DNA of 64,000 bases from Alphaproteobacteria bacterium. GTDB taxonomy: Bacteria > Pseudomonadota > Alphaproteobacteria > Caulobacterales > Aquidulcibacteraceae. Location of the stretch: positions 123,186 to 187,185 of the forward strand of contig WGNI01000010.1 of the NCBI GenBank assembly GCA_016124655.1. The letters are read 5' to 3'. Of this stretch, positions 16,721 to 26,271 are shown piece after piece (within the stretch, counting starts at the first letter, position 1; each line of letters starts with the position of its first letter). Under the pieces are notes generated by a model that saw only the letters and a program-made list of their open reading frames with translations, was not told the origin of the DNA and did no database searches. The translations under genes and the position numbers were made by a program.

Positions 16721-17314
16721 TTACGCCGCTTCGCGCAGCGCGTCCAGCACCGCGCGGACCTGGGCGCGCGCTTCCTCCAGCCCAAGACCGGTATTGATGA
16801 TGAAATCCGCGCGCCGCCGCTTTTCCGCATCCGGCATCTGCTTCGCCAGGATTGCCGCGAGCTTCTCTTCGCCCATGCCCGGGCGCGCGAGCACGCGCTC
16901 GCGCTGCATGTCCTCCGGCGCGCTGACGACCACGACAGCGTCGACGAACCGCTCCCCGCCGCCTTCCAAAAGCAATGGAATATCGAGCACGACGATCTCC
17001 GCGCCGGCGTCGCGCTGATCCTGCAGAAACTGCATCTGCTGCGCGCGCACCAAAGGATGCACGATCAGCTCCAACCGCTTCAGCGCATCGGCGTCGCCGA
17101 CGACGCGCTTGGACAAGGCGTCGCGATCAATCGCGCCGTCGCGCGCCACGCCCGGAAACGCCGCCTCGATCGGCGCCACCGCCGCGCCGCCCGGCGCATA
17201 GAGCGCATGCACGGCCGCGTCCGCGTCATAGACGGGAACGCCCGCCTCGCGGAACATCTGCGCGGTCGTGGATTTGCCCATGCCGATGGAGCCCGTGAGG
17301 CCAAGAATTTTCAC
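16721..17314 (-). CDS. coaE: Dephospho-CoA kinase CoaE
   Basis: Last step of coenzyme A synthesis. Product of 197 residues starting [16 protein letters not shown], with the P-loop at residues 8-15, then [12 protein letters not shown] and [13 protein letters not shown], all CoaE motifs. Its ATG overlaps the aroE stop by four bases. Confidence 0.97.
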   Translation of the reverse strand: MKILGLTGSIGMGKSTTAQMFREAGVPVYDADAAVHALYAPGGAAVAPIEAAFPGVARDGAIDRDALSKRVVGDADALKRLELIVHPLVRAQQMQFLQDQRDAGAEIVVLDIPLLLEGGGERFVDAVVVVSAPEDMQRERVLARPGMGEEKLAAILAKQMPDAEKRRRADFIINTGLGLEEARAQVRAVLDALREAA

Positions 17315-18132
17315 GCCAGCGCCCCCAGCAACCGTTGCCGCGCGCGTGAAACATCCGGCTTGACGCCGAACCAGATCTCAAACGCCCGTGCGCCTTGATG
17401 GATCAGCATGCCGAGCCCGTCGATGGCGACGAGATGGCGCGCGCGCGCCGCCCGCAGAAGCGGCGTCACGAGCGGCTTGTAGACGATGTCCATCACGATG
17501 GCGTTGGCTTTGGCCGCATGCATCGGCCAGGCCGCGTCGGCGGCGCCCGCCATGCCGAGCGTGGTGGCGTTGACGATCAAATCCGCTTCCGCGAAGGCCG
17601 GCTCGATCAGGCTCCAGTCGCGGGCGGCGGCGCGCGCAACGGCCTTCGCCACCGCCTCTCCGCGCGCGCGCGTGCGATTGAGCACGATGATCTCGGAAAC
17701 GTCTTGCTCTGACAGCGCCGCCGCGATCGCCTGCGCCGCGCCTCCTGCGCCCAGGACCAGCGCCGTGCGCACGCGCGTGCGCCAATCCGGCGCGCCCTCG
17801 TTCAGCGCATCGATAAAGCCCGCGCCGTCCGTGTTGGATGCGGCAATGCCGCCATCGGACGCGAACGAAAGAACATTCGCCGCCGCAAGCCCGCTGTGAT
17901 CGGCGGCCCGCGCGGCGGCCTCCTTGTGCGGCACGGTGACGTTCACCCCGCGCAAACCCATCGAACCCATCGCGCGAAACGCCCGCTCCGCATCGCCCGT
18001 GATCCTCAGCGCCACATAGACCGCATCAAGCCCGTGATCGGCGATCCAGCCATTGTGCATCACCGGCGACAGCGAATGCGCCACCGGATCGCCGCACACT
18101 GCGAGCACTTGGGTTTTCGCCGTGATCGTCAT
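17311..18132 (-). CDS. aroE: Shikimate dehydrogenase AroE
   Basis: NADPH-dependent reduction of 3-dehydroshikimate. Product of 273 residues with [17 protein letters not shown], the catalytic Lys in [10 protein letters not shown], the NADP loop [12 protein letters not shown] and a terminal [13 protein letters not shown]. The start at 18132 overlaps maf; the much longer in-frame extension is antisense noise. Tight four-base overlaps on both sides indicate an operon. Confidence 0.97.
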   Translation of the reverse strand: MTITAKTQVLAVCGDPVAHSLSPVMHNGWIADHGLDAVYVALRITGDAERAFRAMGSMGLRGVNVTVPHKEAAARAADHSGLAAANVLSFASDGGIAASNTDGAGFIDALNEGAPDWRTRVRTALVLGAGGAAQAIAAALSEQDVSEIIVLNRTRARGEAVAKAVARAAARDWSLIEPAFAEADLIVNATTLGMAGAADAAWPMHAAKANAIVMDIVYKPLVTPLLRAARARHLVAIDGLGMLIHQGARAFEIWFGVKPDVSRARQRLLGALA

Positions 18133-18725
18133 GCCGGCGCCGCGCCGTGTTCGCGCAGAAACGCCAGCAGCGGCAACAAGGGCAATCCCAGCACGGAAAA
18201 GAAATCCCCGTCCACGCGCGAGAACAGATGCGCGCCATACGCCTCCAACTGATACGCGCCGACACAACTGAACGCCGCATCGCCGACGGTTTCGAGATAG
18301 GAGTCGATGAACCCATCGCTCAACGGCCGCATCGTCAGCTTCGGCGTCTCGATATGCCGCCAGATCACCGCGCCCTCGCGCGCCACAGCGGCCGCGCTGA
18401 TCAGCATGTGCGTGCGCCCGCTCAAGCGCTGCAGCACCGCCTTCGCCGCGGCCCGGTCGGCGACCTTGTCGAACGCCTCCCCCTCCAGCGCCAGCATTTG
18501 ATCGGCGCCGATCACAAGACCTGGCCGTTGCCGCGACACCGAAAGCGCTTTCACTTCCGCCAAAGCATCGGCCTGATCGCGCGGCGACAGCCCTTCCGCA
18601 CGCAAACCGGCCTTGACGCTCTCTTCATCGACCGAAGGCCGCACGATCTCGAATGCAACGCCGGCATGGCGCAACAGCGCCGCGCGCGACGCGCTGCCCG
18701 AGGCAAGGATAAGCCGTGCGCTCAT
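18129..18725 (-). CDS. Maf-family nucleotide pyrophosphatase
   Basis: House-cleaning NTP pyrophosphatase. Product of 198 residues with LILASGSASRAALL, IGADQMLALEGE and the GxYQLE-type segment SCVGAYQLEAYGAHLF. Which nucleotides are cleaved cannot be decided. It overlaps ppsR and aroE by four bases each. Confidence 0.94.
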   Translation of the reverse strand: MSARLILASGSASRAALLRHAGVAFEIVRPSVDEESVKAGLRAEGLSPRDQADALAEVKALSVSRQRPGLVIGADQMLALEGEAFDKVADRAAAKAVLQRLSGRTHMLISAAAVAREGAVIWRHIETPKLTMRPLSDGFIDSYLETVGDAAFSCVGAYQLEAYGAHLFSRVDGDFFSVLGLPLLPLLAFLREHGAAPA

Positions 18726-19555
18726 GCCTCTTGCGCCCGCCGCGACGCCAAAAGGTTCATCACCGCCGCCGCCGTCTCCTCCACCGAGCGGCGCGACACG
18801 TCCACCACCGGCCAGCCATGCTTTTCATAGGTTTTCTGCGCGTGAATGATCTCCGCGCGCACCGCCTCCTCATCGACATACGTCGTCGCGCGGTCTTCCT
18901 TCATCGCCGCCAGACGGTTGCGACGGATCGAAATCAACCGGTCCGCCGAGATCGTCAGCCCCACGATCAGCGGCGCGCCGGGTTCAAACAGCGCATTCGG
19001 CAGCGCCACATGCGGCACGATCGGCACGTTCGCCGCCTTCACGCCGCGATTGGCGAGATAGACCGTCGTCGGCGTTTTCGACGTGCGCGACACCCCGACG
19101 AGGATCACCTCCGCGTCGCGCAGCTCCGGCGTCTGCTGGCCGTCATCATGCGTCATCGCGAAATTCAGAGCGTCGATGCGCCGAAAATAATCCGCATTCA
19201 GCACCCGTCCCGCGCCGATGCGATGGTTCAGCTCCATCTGCAGATAGCGCGACATCATGTCCAAGGTGGAATCGAGCACCGCCACGCACGGAATGTCGCG
19301 TTCCTGGCAAAAGCTCTCCAGGCGCTCGCGCTGATCGACCGTCGACAGCGTGAACATCACCACGCCCGGCGCCGATTCGATTTCCTTCAGCACCCGCTCC
19401 AGCTGGCGCGGCGAACGCACCAGGAAGTAGGAGTGCTCGATGGGAAGGATATTGTCGAACTGCGCGCATGACGCGCGCATCACCCCGGCCAGCGTTTCGC
19501 CGGTGGAGTCCGACACCAGATGGACATTGAAGAAGACGCCGGGCGATTGGGTCAT
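18722..19555 (-). CDS. ppsR: Pyruvate, water dikinase regulatory protein / kinase-pyrophosphorylase (RP001-type)
   Basis: DUF299 bifunctional Ser/Thr kinase and pyrophosphorylase acting on PEP synthase or pyruvate phosphate dikinase. Product of 277 residues from the ATG at 19555, with P-loop GVSRTSKTPTTVYLA and the conserved N-terminus FNVHLVSDSTGETL. In Caulobacter and Rickettsia this gene (RP001) forms the left border of the replication origin, with hemE on the right, as here. It leads the leftward run to dnaQ. Confidence 0.96.
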   Translation of the reverse strand: MTQSPGVFFNVHLVSDSTGETLAGVMRASCAQFDNILPIEHSYFLVRSPRQLERVLKEIESAPGVVMFTLSTVDQRERLESFCQERDIPCVAVLDSTLDMMSRYLQMELNHRIGAGRVLNADYFRRIDALNFAMTHDDGQQTPELRDAEVILVGVSRTSKTPTTVYLANRGVKAANVPIVPHVALPNALFEPGAPLIVGLTISADRLISIRRNRLAAMKEDRATTYVDEEAVRAEIIHAQKTYEKHGWPVVDVSRRSVEETAAAVMNLLASRRAQEA

Positions 19556-19847
19556 GAAACGCGCGCTGATCCTGTGGAAAGCGTGTGGAATGCGCCAGTT
19601 GAAAACGGAACGTTTGTTCTCCCGGGTTCGCCCCTGGGGAGCATTGGGGCGCCTTTCCCCACACCCCCCACAAACGCCCAAACCCTGTGAATTTCACAGC
19701 CCGAGAATCGCTGTGCTGTGCAAGAGCGTGTCAAACCCCAGCCCGGCCAAGGGCTTGCGCCGCGCTGGCCTTCTCCAACAAACAGTGGATAGCTTGTGAG
19801 CAGAAAATCCATCCTCGTTCGCGCCGCCCTACAACAAGAGTCCACTT
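19556..19847. other. Candidate chromosomal replication origin (oriC)
   Basis: The 292-base gap between divergent ppsR and hemE is where Cori lies in Caulobacter. Seen here: TGTGGAAAG (19573-19581) and AGTGGATAG (19784-19792), each two mismatches from TGTGGATAA; TTCCCCACA (19655-19663), two from TTATCCACA; TGGGGA (19635) and TCCCCA (19656), the weak W-box described in Caulobacter; and a perfect palindrome CTGTGAA-t-TTCACAG (19685-19699). No exact DnaA box and no TTAA-N7-TTAA CtrA box is present. An AT-rich stretch begins at about 19838 and enters hemE. It must also hold both divergent promoters. Confidence 0.6.
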
Positions 19848-20924
19848 ATGAATCCTAATCAAAAGGAAATAGAAGAGAAGCGCGGGGGATCGGGGAAAGT
19901 CGGCAAACCGCTTTTGCGCGTCCTTCAAGGCGAAGTCCTGGAGCGCCCGCCGATCTGGATCATGCGCCAGGCCGGCCGCTACCTGCCCGAATATCGCCAG
20001 CTCCGCGCCCGCTCCAAAAGCTTCCTGGACTTCTGCTATGCCCCTGCCCTTGCAGCGGAGGCGGTGTTTCAGCCCCTGCGCCGCTTCCCCCTCGACGCGG
20101 CGATCCTGTTTTCCGACATCCTCGTCGTGCCCGACGCCCTGGGCCGGTCCGTCTCCTTCGTCGAAGGCGAAGGCCCAAGGCTCGATCCCTTGATCGCCGA
20201 GGACGTCTGGCGCTTCGGCGAACCGGAAAAAGCCATCCAGCGCCTCGCCCCGGTCTATGAGACGGTCGAGCGCATCAAGGCCGGCCTGGACGACGACATC
20301 GCGCTGATCGGCTTTGCCGGCGCGCCCTGGACCGTGGCGACCTACATGCTTCAGGGCGAAGGCGGCGAGAAGGACCGCGCCCGCAAGGCCGTCTATCAGC
20401 GCCCGGCCGATGTCGATGCGCTGCTCGATCTCCTAGTCGAAACCACCGCCCGCCACCTCGCCGCCCAGGTCGAAGCCGGCGCCGACTGCCTGCAGATTTT
20501 CGAAAGCTGGGCCGAAGGCATGCCGCCCCCGCTGTTCGAGCGCGCGATCGTGCGGCCGACGCAGAAGCTGATGGCGCGCCTGCGGGGCTTGGGCGTGTCC
20601 GTGCCCGTGATCGGCTTTCCCCGCGGCGCCGGCGCCCAGATCGCCGCCTATGCCCGCGCAACCGGCGTAGACGCCATCGGCCTCGACACCAGCGTCGATC
20701 CGGCCTGGGCGCGCGAAGCGCTCCCGTCCGGCATGGCGCTGCAGGGCAATCTCGACCCCCTCCTCCTCACGCTGGGCGGAGACGCGTTGTCGCACGGCGC
20801 CGATCAGGTCCTCGCCGGATTCCGCGGCGCGCCCCACATCTTCAACCTCGGCCATGGCATCACGCCGGATGCTGACCCCGCGCACGTCGCGGCGTTGGTG
20901 ACGCGGGTCAAGGACGGCGTTTGA
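19848..20924 (+). CDS. hemE: Uroporphyrinogen decarboxylase HemE
   Basis: Decarboxylates uroporphyrinogen III to coproporphyrinogen III. Product of 358 residues with PIWIMRQAGRYLPEYR, FSDILVVPDALG, GFAGAPWTVATYML and the late LGHGI motif. The first 20 or so residues are hydrophilic and encoded by AT-rich DNA unlike the rest of the gene; the family normally starts near KPLLRVL (about residue 20), but no other in-frame start codon is present before that point. First gene of hemE-hemH-hemJ. Confidence 0.97.
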   Translation: MNPNQKEIEEKRGGSGKVGKPLLRVLQGEVLERPPIWIMRQAGRYLPEYRQLRARSKSFLDFCYAPALAAEAVFQPLRRFPLDAAILFSDILVVPDALGRSVSFVEGEGPRLDPLIAEDVWRFGEPEKAIQRLAPVYETVERIKAGLDDDIALIGFAGAPWTVATYMLQGEGGEKDRARKAVYQRPADVDALLDLLVETTARHLAAQVEAGADCLQIFESWAEGMPPPLFERAIVRPTQKLMARLRGLGVSVPVIGFPRGAGAQIAAYARATGVDAIGLDTSVDPAWAREALPSGMALQGNLDPLLLTLGGDALSHGADQVLAGFRGAPHIFNLGHGITPDADPAHVAALVTRVKDGV

Positions 20925-20964
20925 GCATTGGGCGCACGGGTGTGGCGCTGAAGCGGCGGGGATA

Positions 20965-21993
20965 ATGACGCAGCAACGCCGTGTGGCGATCATTGTGTGC
21001 AATCTCGGCGGGCCCGACGGGCCTGACGCCGTGCGTCCGTTCCTGTTCAATCTCTTCAACGACAAGGCGATCATCGCCGCGCCGCAGCCGATGCGCTTTG
21101 CGCTGGCGCAGCTGATCTCGCGCACGCGCGAACAATCCGCGAAAGCCAATTACGCGCTGATGGGCGGCGGCTCGCCGATCGTTCCGGAAACCGAAAAACA
21201 AGCGCGCGCGCTCGACGCCCATCTCCAGGCCCGCCGCCCAGACATCGCCTTCAAGAGTTTTCTGGCGATGCGCTATTGGAAGCCGTTCCCCCAGGACGCT
21301 GCGCGCGCAGCCCAGGCCTGGGGCGCGACCGAAGCGGTGGTTTTGCCGCTCTACCCGCAGTTTTCCTCAACCACGTCCCGCTCGTCCATCGAGGCTTGGC
21401 GCAAGGCTTCAGCGCTGCCCAGCACGGTGGTCTGTTGCTTTCCCGCGGGAGAAACCTTCGCGCATGCCCACGCCGACGCGATCCTTGCGGCCTGGCGCGA
21501 CGGCGGATCGCCCGCATCGCCGCGGGTCTTGTTCTCCGCGCACGGCCTGCCCCAGCGCGTGGTCGACGCCGGCGATCCCTATCAATGGCAGGTGGAGCAA
21601 ACCGTCGCGTCCGTGAAGCCGCGCCTGCCCGCCGATTGGGAGTTTCAGATCTGCTACCAGTCCCGCGTCGGGCCGCTGACCTGGATCGGGCCGTCCACCG
21701 AAGAAGAAATCGAACGCGCCGCGGAAGATAAACGCGGCGTCATCGTGTCCCCCATCGCGTTTGTGTCCGAACACATCGAAACGCTCGTTGAGCTTGACGT
21801 GGAATACGCAGAGAAAGCCAAGGCGCTGGGCGTCCCCTTCTATCTCCGCGCCGCGGCCTTGGGCGCCGCCGATCGCTTCATCGCAGCGCTCGCCGATCAG
21901 GTCGAACGCGCGCTGGAGCATCCCGGCGCCACGATCAGCGAAGCCGCGGGGCGTTTGTGTCCGGCGCAGTTTGGGCTATGCGCGCACAGCTGA
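20965..21993 (+). CDS. hemH: Ferrochelatase HemH
   Basis: Inserts Fe2+ into protoporphyrin IX. Product of 342 residues with the N-terminal VCNLGGPDGPDAVRPFL, catalytic His in LFSAHGLPQRVV, and ICYQSRVGPLTWIGPSTEEEI; SPIAFVSEHIETLVELDVEY is also diagnostic. It starts 40 bases after hemE and ends 6 bases before hemJ. Confidence 0.98.
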   Translation: MTQQRRVAIIVCNLGGPDGPDAVRPFLFNLFNDKAIIAAPQPMRFALAQLISRTREQSAKANYALMGGGSPIVPETEKQARALDAHLQARRPDIAFKSFLAMRYWKPFPQDAARAAQAWGATEAVVLPLYPQFSSTTSRSSIEAWRKASALPSTVVCCFPAGETFAHAHADAILAAWRDGGSPASPRVLFSAHGLPQRVVDAGDPYQWQVEQTVASVKPRLPADWEFQICYQSRVGPLTWIGPSTEEEIERAAEDKRGVIVSPIAFVSEHIETLVELDVEYAEKAKALGVPFYLRAAALGAADRFIAALADQVERALEHPGATISEAAGRLCPAQFGLCAHS

Positions 21994-21999
21994 CCGATC

Positions 22000-22461
22000 A
22001 TGATCCCCGCTCTCATCCCCTACGATTTCGCGCGCGCGCTGCACCTCATCTTCGTCATCGCCTGGATGGCGGGCATGCTGATGCTGCCGCGCATGCTCGC
22101 CTACCAGACCGAATCGACGCCCGGCGGCGAGCTTGACGCCAAGATGGCGCACGCCGCCGACCGGCTGCGCACGATCATTGTCAATCCGTCCATGATCGCG
22201 GTGTGGATTTTCGGTCTTTACCTTGCGTTTGCCTTTCACGCCGCGGGCCAAGCGCTGCTGTTTCCGCTCTGGCTCTGGATCAAGATCGCGCTGCTGCTGG
22301 GCTTGACCGGATGGCATGGCTACGTCGTCGCTGAAGGCAAGCGCATGGCCAAGGGCGAACGCCGCCGCAGCGCCCGCTTCTGGCGCATGACCAACGAAAT
22401 TCCCTTTCTGATCGCGATTGCGGCGGTGCTTCTGGCCACGCTTGAGCCGCGCCTGAACTGA
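22000..22461 (+). CDS. hemJ: Protoporphyrinogen oxidase HemJ
   Basis: Integral membrane protoporphyrinogen IX oxidase. Product of 153 residues with four hydrophobic segments; ALHLIFVIAWMAGMLMLPRM contains the conserved His near the first helix and the Arg after it. LWLWIKIALLLGLTGWHGYV and the terminal IPFLIAIAAVLLATL are typical. Placed with hemE and hemH, so the last steps of haem synthesis are co-expressed. Confidence 0.95.
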   Translation: MIPALIPYDFARALHLIFVIAWMAGMLMLPRMLAYQTESTPGGELDAKMAHAADRLRTIIVNPSMIAVWIFGLYLAFAFHAAGQALLFPLWLWIKIALLLGLTGWHGYVVAEGKRMAKGERRRSARFWRMTNEIPFLIAIAAVLLATLEPRLN

Positions 22462-22640
22462 CACGGCCTTGACGGGCGCTTGACGGGCGCCCATCCTTAT
22501 GCTGTCCATCGTGACGACGCGCAGGGTTCCTTGCGCACGCGCCGGCGGCGCGGTCCCCCTTCTCTCATCCGCCGATCATCCTCCCCTTTCGACAACGCCC
22601 TGGGCCGTTCGGTCCGCCGGGCCTCATCCGCGATCACAAG

Positions 22641-23999
22641 ATGCCAGACGATCTCACGCCCTCCGCGCCCACGCTCGACGCCGAGCCTGAAGCCGCGCCC
22701 ATTGAAAAGCCCACCCATCCATTGTTGGCGGGCCTCACCCAGATCACGCTGCAGGATCTGAAGCGCAAAACGCCTGCTGAACTTTTGGAAATGGCTGAAG
22801 CGCTCGAAATCGAGAACGCGAACAATCTGCGCTCGCAGGACATGATGTTCGCGATCTTGAAGCAGCTCGCCGAACAGGGCGTGGAGATCGGCGGCGGCGG
22901 CGTGCTTGAAATCCTGCCCGACGGCTTTGGATTCTTGCGCTCGCCGCAAAGCAATTATCTCGCCGGCCCCGACGACATCTATGTCAGTCCGCAACAGGTC
23001 CGCAAAATGGGTTTGCGCACCGGCGACAGCGTCGAAGGCCAGATCCGCGCGCCAAAGGACGGCGAGCGCTATTTCGGCCTCGTCAAAGTCACCGCGGTGA
23101 ATTTCGAAGATCCCGAGCGCGTGCGCCACAAAGTGCACTTCGACAATCTGACCCCGCTCTATCCCAATGAGCGGCTGAAGATGGAGATCGACGATCCCAC
23201 GCTGAAGGATCGCTCCGGGCGCGTCATCGATGTCGTGGCGCCGATCGGCAAGGGTCAGCGCTGCCTGATCGTCGCGCCGCCGCGCGTCGGCAAGACCATC
23301 CTGTTGCAGAACATCGCCAAGGCGATCGCCGCCAATCACCCGGAAGTCTATCTGATCGTTCTGTTGATCGACGAACGCCCGGAAGAAGTCACCGACATGC
23401 AGCGCACGGTGAAGGGCGAGGTCGTCTCCTCCACCTTCGACGAGCCGGCCACGCGCCACGTCCAGGTCGCCGAAATGGTGATCGAAAAGGCCAAGCGCCT
23501 GGTCGAACACGGCCACGACGTGGTCATCCTGCTCGACAACATCACCCGCCTTGGCCGCGCCTACAACACCGTCGTTCCCTCTTCCGGCAAGGTGCTGACC
23601 GGCGGCGTCGACGCCAACGCGCTGCAGCGCCCGAAGCGCTTTTTCGGCGCCGCGCGCAATGTCGAGGAAGGCGGTTCGCTGACGATCATCTCCACCGCGC
23701 TGATCGATACCGGCTCGCGCATGGACGAAGTGATCTTCGAAGAGTTCAAGGGCACCGGCAATTCCGAAATCGTGCTCGACCGCAAGGTCGCCGATAAGCG
23801 CGTCTTCCCGGCCATGGACATCTTGAAGTCCGGCACCCGCAAGGAAGAGCTCATCACGCCGAAGGAGCATCTGCAGAAGATGTACGTGCTGCGCCGCATC
23901 CTGGCGCCGATGGGCACCACCGACGCGATCGAATTCCTGCTCGACAAGCTGCGCCAGTCGAAGAACAACGACGACTTCTTCCAGAGCATGAACACGTAG
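22641..23999 (+). CDS. rho: Transcription termination factor Rho
   Basis: Hexameric RNA helicase that ends transcription. Product of 452 residues: short acidic N-terminal extension, Rho N-terminal domain ([19 protein letters not shown]), cold-shock-like RNA site ([13 protein letters not shown]), Walker A APPRVGKT, Walker [12 protein letters not shown] and the terminal [15 protein letters not shown]. The 179-base leader after hemJ carries a duplicated TTGACGGGCG (22469 and 22480); Rho genes are often autoregulated through such leaders, but no mechanism can be read here. Confidence 0.98.
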   Translation: MPDDLTPSAPTLDAEPEAAPIEKPTHPLLAGLTQITLQDLKRKTPAELLEMAEALEIENANNLRSQDMMFAILKQLAEQGVEIGGGGVLEILPDGFGFLRSPQSNYLAGPDDIYVSPQQVRKMGLRTGDSVEGQIRAPKDGERYFGLVKVTAVNFEDPERVRHKVHFDNLTPLYPNERLKMEIDDPTLKDRSGRVIDVVAPIGKGQRCLIVAPPRVGKTILLQNIAKAIAANHPEVYLIVLLIDERPEEVTDMQRTVKGEVVSSTFDEPATRHVQVAEMVIEKAKRLVEHGHDVVILLDNITRLGRAYNTVVPSSGKVLTGGVDANALQRPKRFFGAARNVEEGGSLTIISTALIDTGSRMDEVIFEEFKGTGNSEIVLDRKVADKRVFPAMDILKSGTRKEELITPKEHLQKMYVLRRILAPMGTTDAIEFLLDKLRQSKNNDDFFQSMNT

Positions 24000-24003
24000 C
24001 GCC

Positions 24004-24099
24004 ATGACCGAAGAGGTGTTCACCATTTTGGCGCTGGCCTTTGCGGCCATCGGTGCTGTGGTGGCCCTCCAGGTCTTCCAGGGCCCGTCGCCGCGGTAA
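24004..24099 (+). CDS. Small single-pass membrane protein
   Basis: A 31-codon frame starting 4 bases after the rho stop. The product is MTEEVFTILALAFAAIG followed by AVVALQVFQG and a short polar tail, so one hydrophobic helix of about 20 residues with acidic N-terminus and basic C-terminus. Composition and placement suggest a real microprotein co-transcribed with rho. There is no clear ribosome site, so translation would rely on coupling to rho. Confidence 0.4.
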   Translation: MTEEVFTILALAFAAIGAVVALQVFQGPSPR

Positions 24100-24159
24100 G
24101 GTCTCCGAAGGCACAATCCGGCTTTCCGCGTGCGCTGGTGACGCCTAGCATTGGCGCGC

Positions 24160-25014
24160 ATGAGCGTGCGGCTGGCCCACCGCGTGGACTTTGACGACGG
24201 CGAAACCGCCGGCTGGATGGCCGAGTTCGCGCCCTCCCCAGCGCTGTCGCCCATTTTGCGGTCCTACGCCTTCTACGAAGAACGCACCTTCGGCTTCACC
24301 ACGCGCCGGCAACCGCCGCATGGCGACGGCGTGTTCATCCTGAATTTCGCCGATCCCATCATCATCACCGACGGCGCCGGCGTCGAAACCATCGTCCGCG
24401 CCGGCGAAGGCTTTGTCGCTGGCCCGCATCTGCGCCCTGCCTTCGTGCGGTCCACCGGCGCGCAATCGGGCATGCACCTGCACATGTCGCTCCTCGCGCA
24501 GGCGCGCCTGCTTCGCATTCCGATGGCGCAATTGAAGGACAGCGTCGTCGCAATCGATGCGCTGCTTGGCCCCGCCGCCGCGCGCGCCATGGCCGATTGC
24601 GCCGGCGACCCCGCAGCCGGCGCCGCACGCTTCGACGCGATTGCGCAGAGGCTTCTGGACGATTCCGAAATCGATTCCAGGCTTGAAGCCGGCGTAGCGC
24701 TTCTGCAGGCGCGGCCCGATCTCGACATCGCCGCCATCGCGTCGTGTATTGGCTGGAGCCGCAAGCGCTTTACCGAAGTGGCGCGCGAAACCTTGGGCGT
24801 CGGCCCGCGCGCGTTTCGGCGCCTGTTGCGCTTCAACGCCGCCGCCGAGGCGCTTCGGCGCAAGACGTACGCCTCGCTCGCCGATCTCGCGGCGGCCTGC
24901 GGCTATGCCGACCAGGCGCACATGAACCGCGAGTTCAAGGAATTCGCCGAGCTCACGCCGGCTGAAACCGCGCGCCGCATGACCGGCCAGTTCAGCGGCA
25001 TCGTCGAAGCCTGA
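24160..25014 (+). CDS. AraC-family transcriptional regulator
   Basis: Product of 284 residues from the ATG at 24160. An N-terminal sensing domain of about 170 residues (DUF6597-like, with SYAFYEERTFGF and PPHGDGVFILNFAD) precedes two helix-turn-helix motifs: DIAAIASCIGWSRKRFTEVARE and TYASLADLAAACGYADQAHMNREFKE. Target genes are unknown; the VOC gene 67 bases downstream on the same strand is a candidate. Confidence 0.9.
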   Translation: MSVRLAHRVDFDDGETAGWMAEFAPSPALSPILRSYAFYEERTFGFTTRRQPPHGDGVFILNFADPIIITDGAGVETIVRAGEGFVAGPHLRPAFVRSTGAQSGMHLHMSLLAQARLLRIPMAQLKDSVVAIDALLGPAAARAMADCAGDPAAGAARFDAIAQRLLDDSEIDSRLEAGVALLQARPDLDIAAIASCIGWSRKRFTEVARETLGVGPRAFRRLLRFNAAAEALRRKTYASLADLAAACGYADQAHMNREFKEFAELTPAETARRMTGQFSGIVEA

Positions 25015-25081
25015 GTGTGCGTTTCGTTCAAGACGCGCCACGCCCGCGCCGGCACGCTGCGTCCAAACCACGGAGACTGCG

Positions 25082-25507
25082 ATGCCCGCCAAACCCTACA
25101 TCATCCCCTGCCTGCTCTATCGCGATGCGCCCGCCGCGATCGAGTTTCTCTGCAACGCGTTCGGATTCGAACAGCGCGAAGTGCATGTCGATCCCAACGA
25201 CGCCTCGATCGTCGTCCATGCCGAGCTCACGCTCGGCGACGCCATGATCATGCTGAGTTCGCAGCGCGCCGATCCCGGCCGCGAGAAATATCGTTTCCGC
25301 ACGCCGCAAGAAGCCGGCGGCGTCACCGCCTGCATCTGCGTGGCCATTGACGATCCCGACGCGCACCATGCCCGCGCCAAAGCCGCCGGCGCGGTCATCG
25401 TCACACCGCCGCACGACAATGCCGGCTATCCCGGCCGTTCCTACAATTGCTTCGATGGCGAAGGCCACAACTGGGATTTCAGCACTTACGATCCGCTCGC
25501 GGGTTGA
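25082..25507 (+). CDS. VOC superfamily (glyoxalase/PhnB-like) protein
   Basis: Product of 141 residues with the paired beta-alpha-beta units of VOC proteins: PCLLYRDAPAAIEFLCNAFGF at the start and SYNCFDGEGHNWDFSTYDP at the end, where the GHNW/F segment normally carries a metal ligand. These include glyoxalases, bleomycin-resistance and PhnB-like proteins. Substrate unknown. Its end overlaps the convergent lipocalin gene by 22 bases. Confidence 0.88.
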   Translation: MPAKPYIIPCLLYRDAPAAIEFLCNAFGFEQREVHVDPNDASIVVHAELTLGDAMIMLSSQRADPGREKYRFRTPQEAGGVTACICVAIDDPDAHHARAKAAGAVIVTPPHDNAGYPGRSYNCFDGEGHNWDFSTYDPLAG

Positions 25508-26031
25508 GCGCCGGCGCGCGGCGCAGCATTCCACACCACCGCGCTGATATCGTAGCCCAGCGCCTGCAGCCGCGATTCAAAGAACGCGCGCTGCGCATCC
25601 GTGACGCCGTCTTCGCGCGTCAGCACCCAAAGATACCGTCCCCCCGGCTCGCCGACGATCGACCAGCTGTAATCATCCGCGCGCGCGAGCACCCAGTAAT
25701 CCGCCCAGAACGGCCCGAAGAAACTCACCTTCAGCCGCCCCTCCCCCACGATGCGCGCGCGGCCTTGCACGTCGCGCGTTTCCCCATCGGGCTCGAAACA
25801 CGTGTTCACGACGCTTAGGAGCCCGTCCGCGCGCAGGCCGTATTCCGCCGTGGCGTCGGCGCAGTTGCGCTCAAACCAGTTCGGCAGCCGCGCCGCCTCG
25901 TGCCAGAGGCCGAGATAGCGCTGCGTTTCGATCGGCGTCGCCACCAGCGGCGTCTGCGCCGTGCGATGGACGGGCTGGATGGCGCACGCGCCGAGAAGCG
26001 CCGCAGCCGCGGCGAGGATCGCAAGTCTCAT
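25486..26031 (-). CDS. Lipocalin family lipoprotein (Blc-like)
   Basis: Product of 181 residues from the ATG at 26031. It has a signal peptide with lipobox LLGAC (Cys about residue 16), then the lipocalin signature RYLGLWHEAARLPNWFERNC, strand DYWVLARADDYSWSIVGEP and the terminal LQALGYDIS. Outer-membrane lipocalins bind lysophospholipids or fatty acids and help under envelope stress. Confidence 0.93.
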   Translation of the reverse strand: MRLAILAAAAALLGACAIQPVHRTAQTPLVATPIETQRYLGLWHEAARLPNWFERNCADATAEYGLRADGLLSVVNTCFEPDGETRDVQGRARIVGEGRLKVSFFGPFWADYWVLARADDYSWSIVGEPGGRYLWVLTREDGVTDAQRAFFESRLQALGYDISAVVWNAAPRAGAQPASGS

Positions 26032-26271
26032 CCCGGAGATATAGCGCGCCCCCGCGTTCGGTTCCCCACGCATGGAACTTGACAGCAGCCCAACGCATTT
26101 CTTCAGCAGTTTATGAGGTAGACCTTGGCCGCCGAAGCGCGAGCAAATAGTCGATCAGTGTTTCGAATATACTTCAAAGGAGATCGTGAACGTACCTTAT
26201 CAAAGATCTGAGCCGACTTTACCTCGGCAGACTGCGTTCATCCACACCTATATTCAAGCACTTGGGTCTCT

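Noticed and set aside
22469..22500. Sigma-70-type promoter at the duplicated TTGACGGGCG before rho
   Set aside because: No -10 hexamer is found at 16-18 bases from either TTGACG; noted only as a direct repeat.
22497..24254. A 585-codon minus-strand open frame
   Set aside because: It lies antisense to rho and has no protein-like features; rho on the plus strand is certain.
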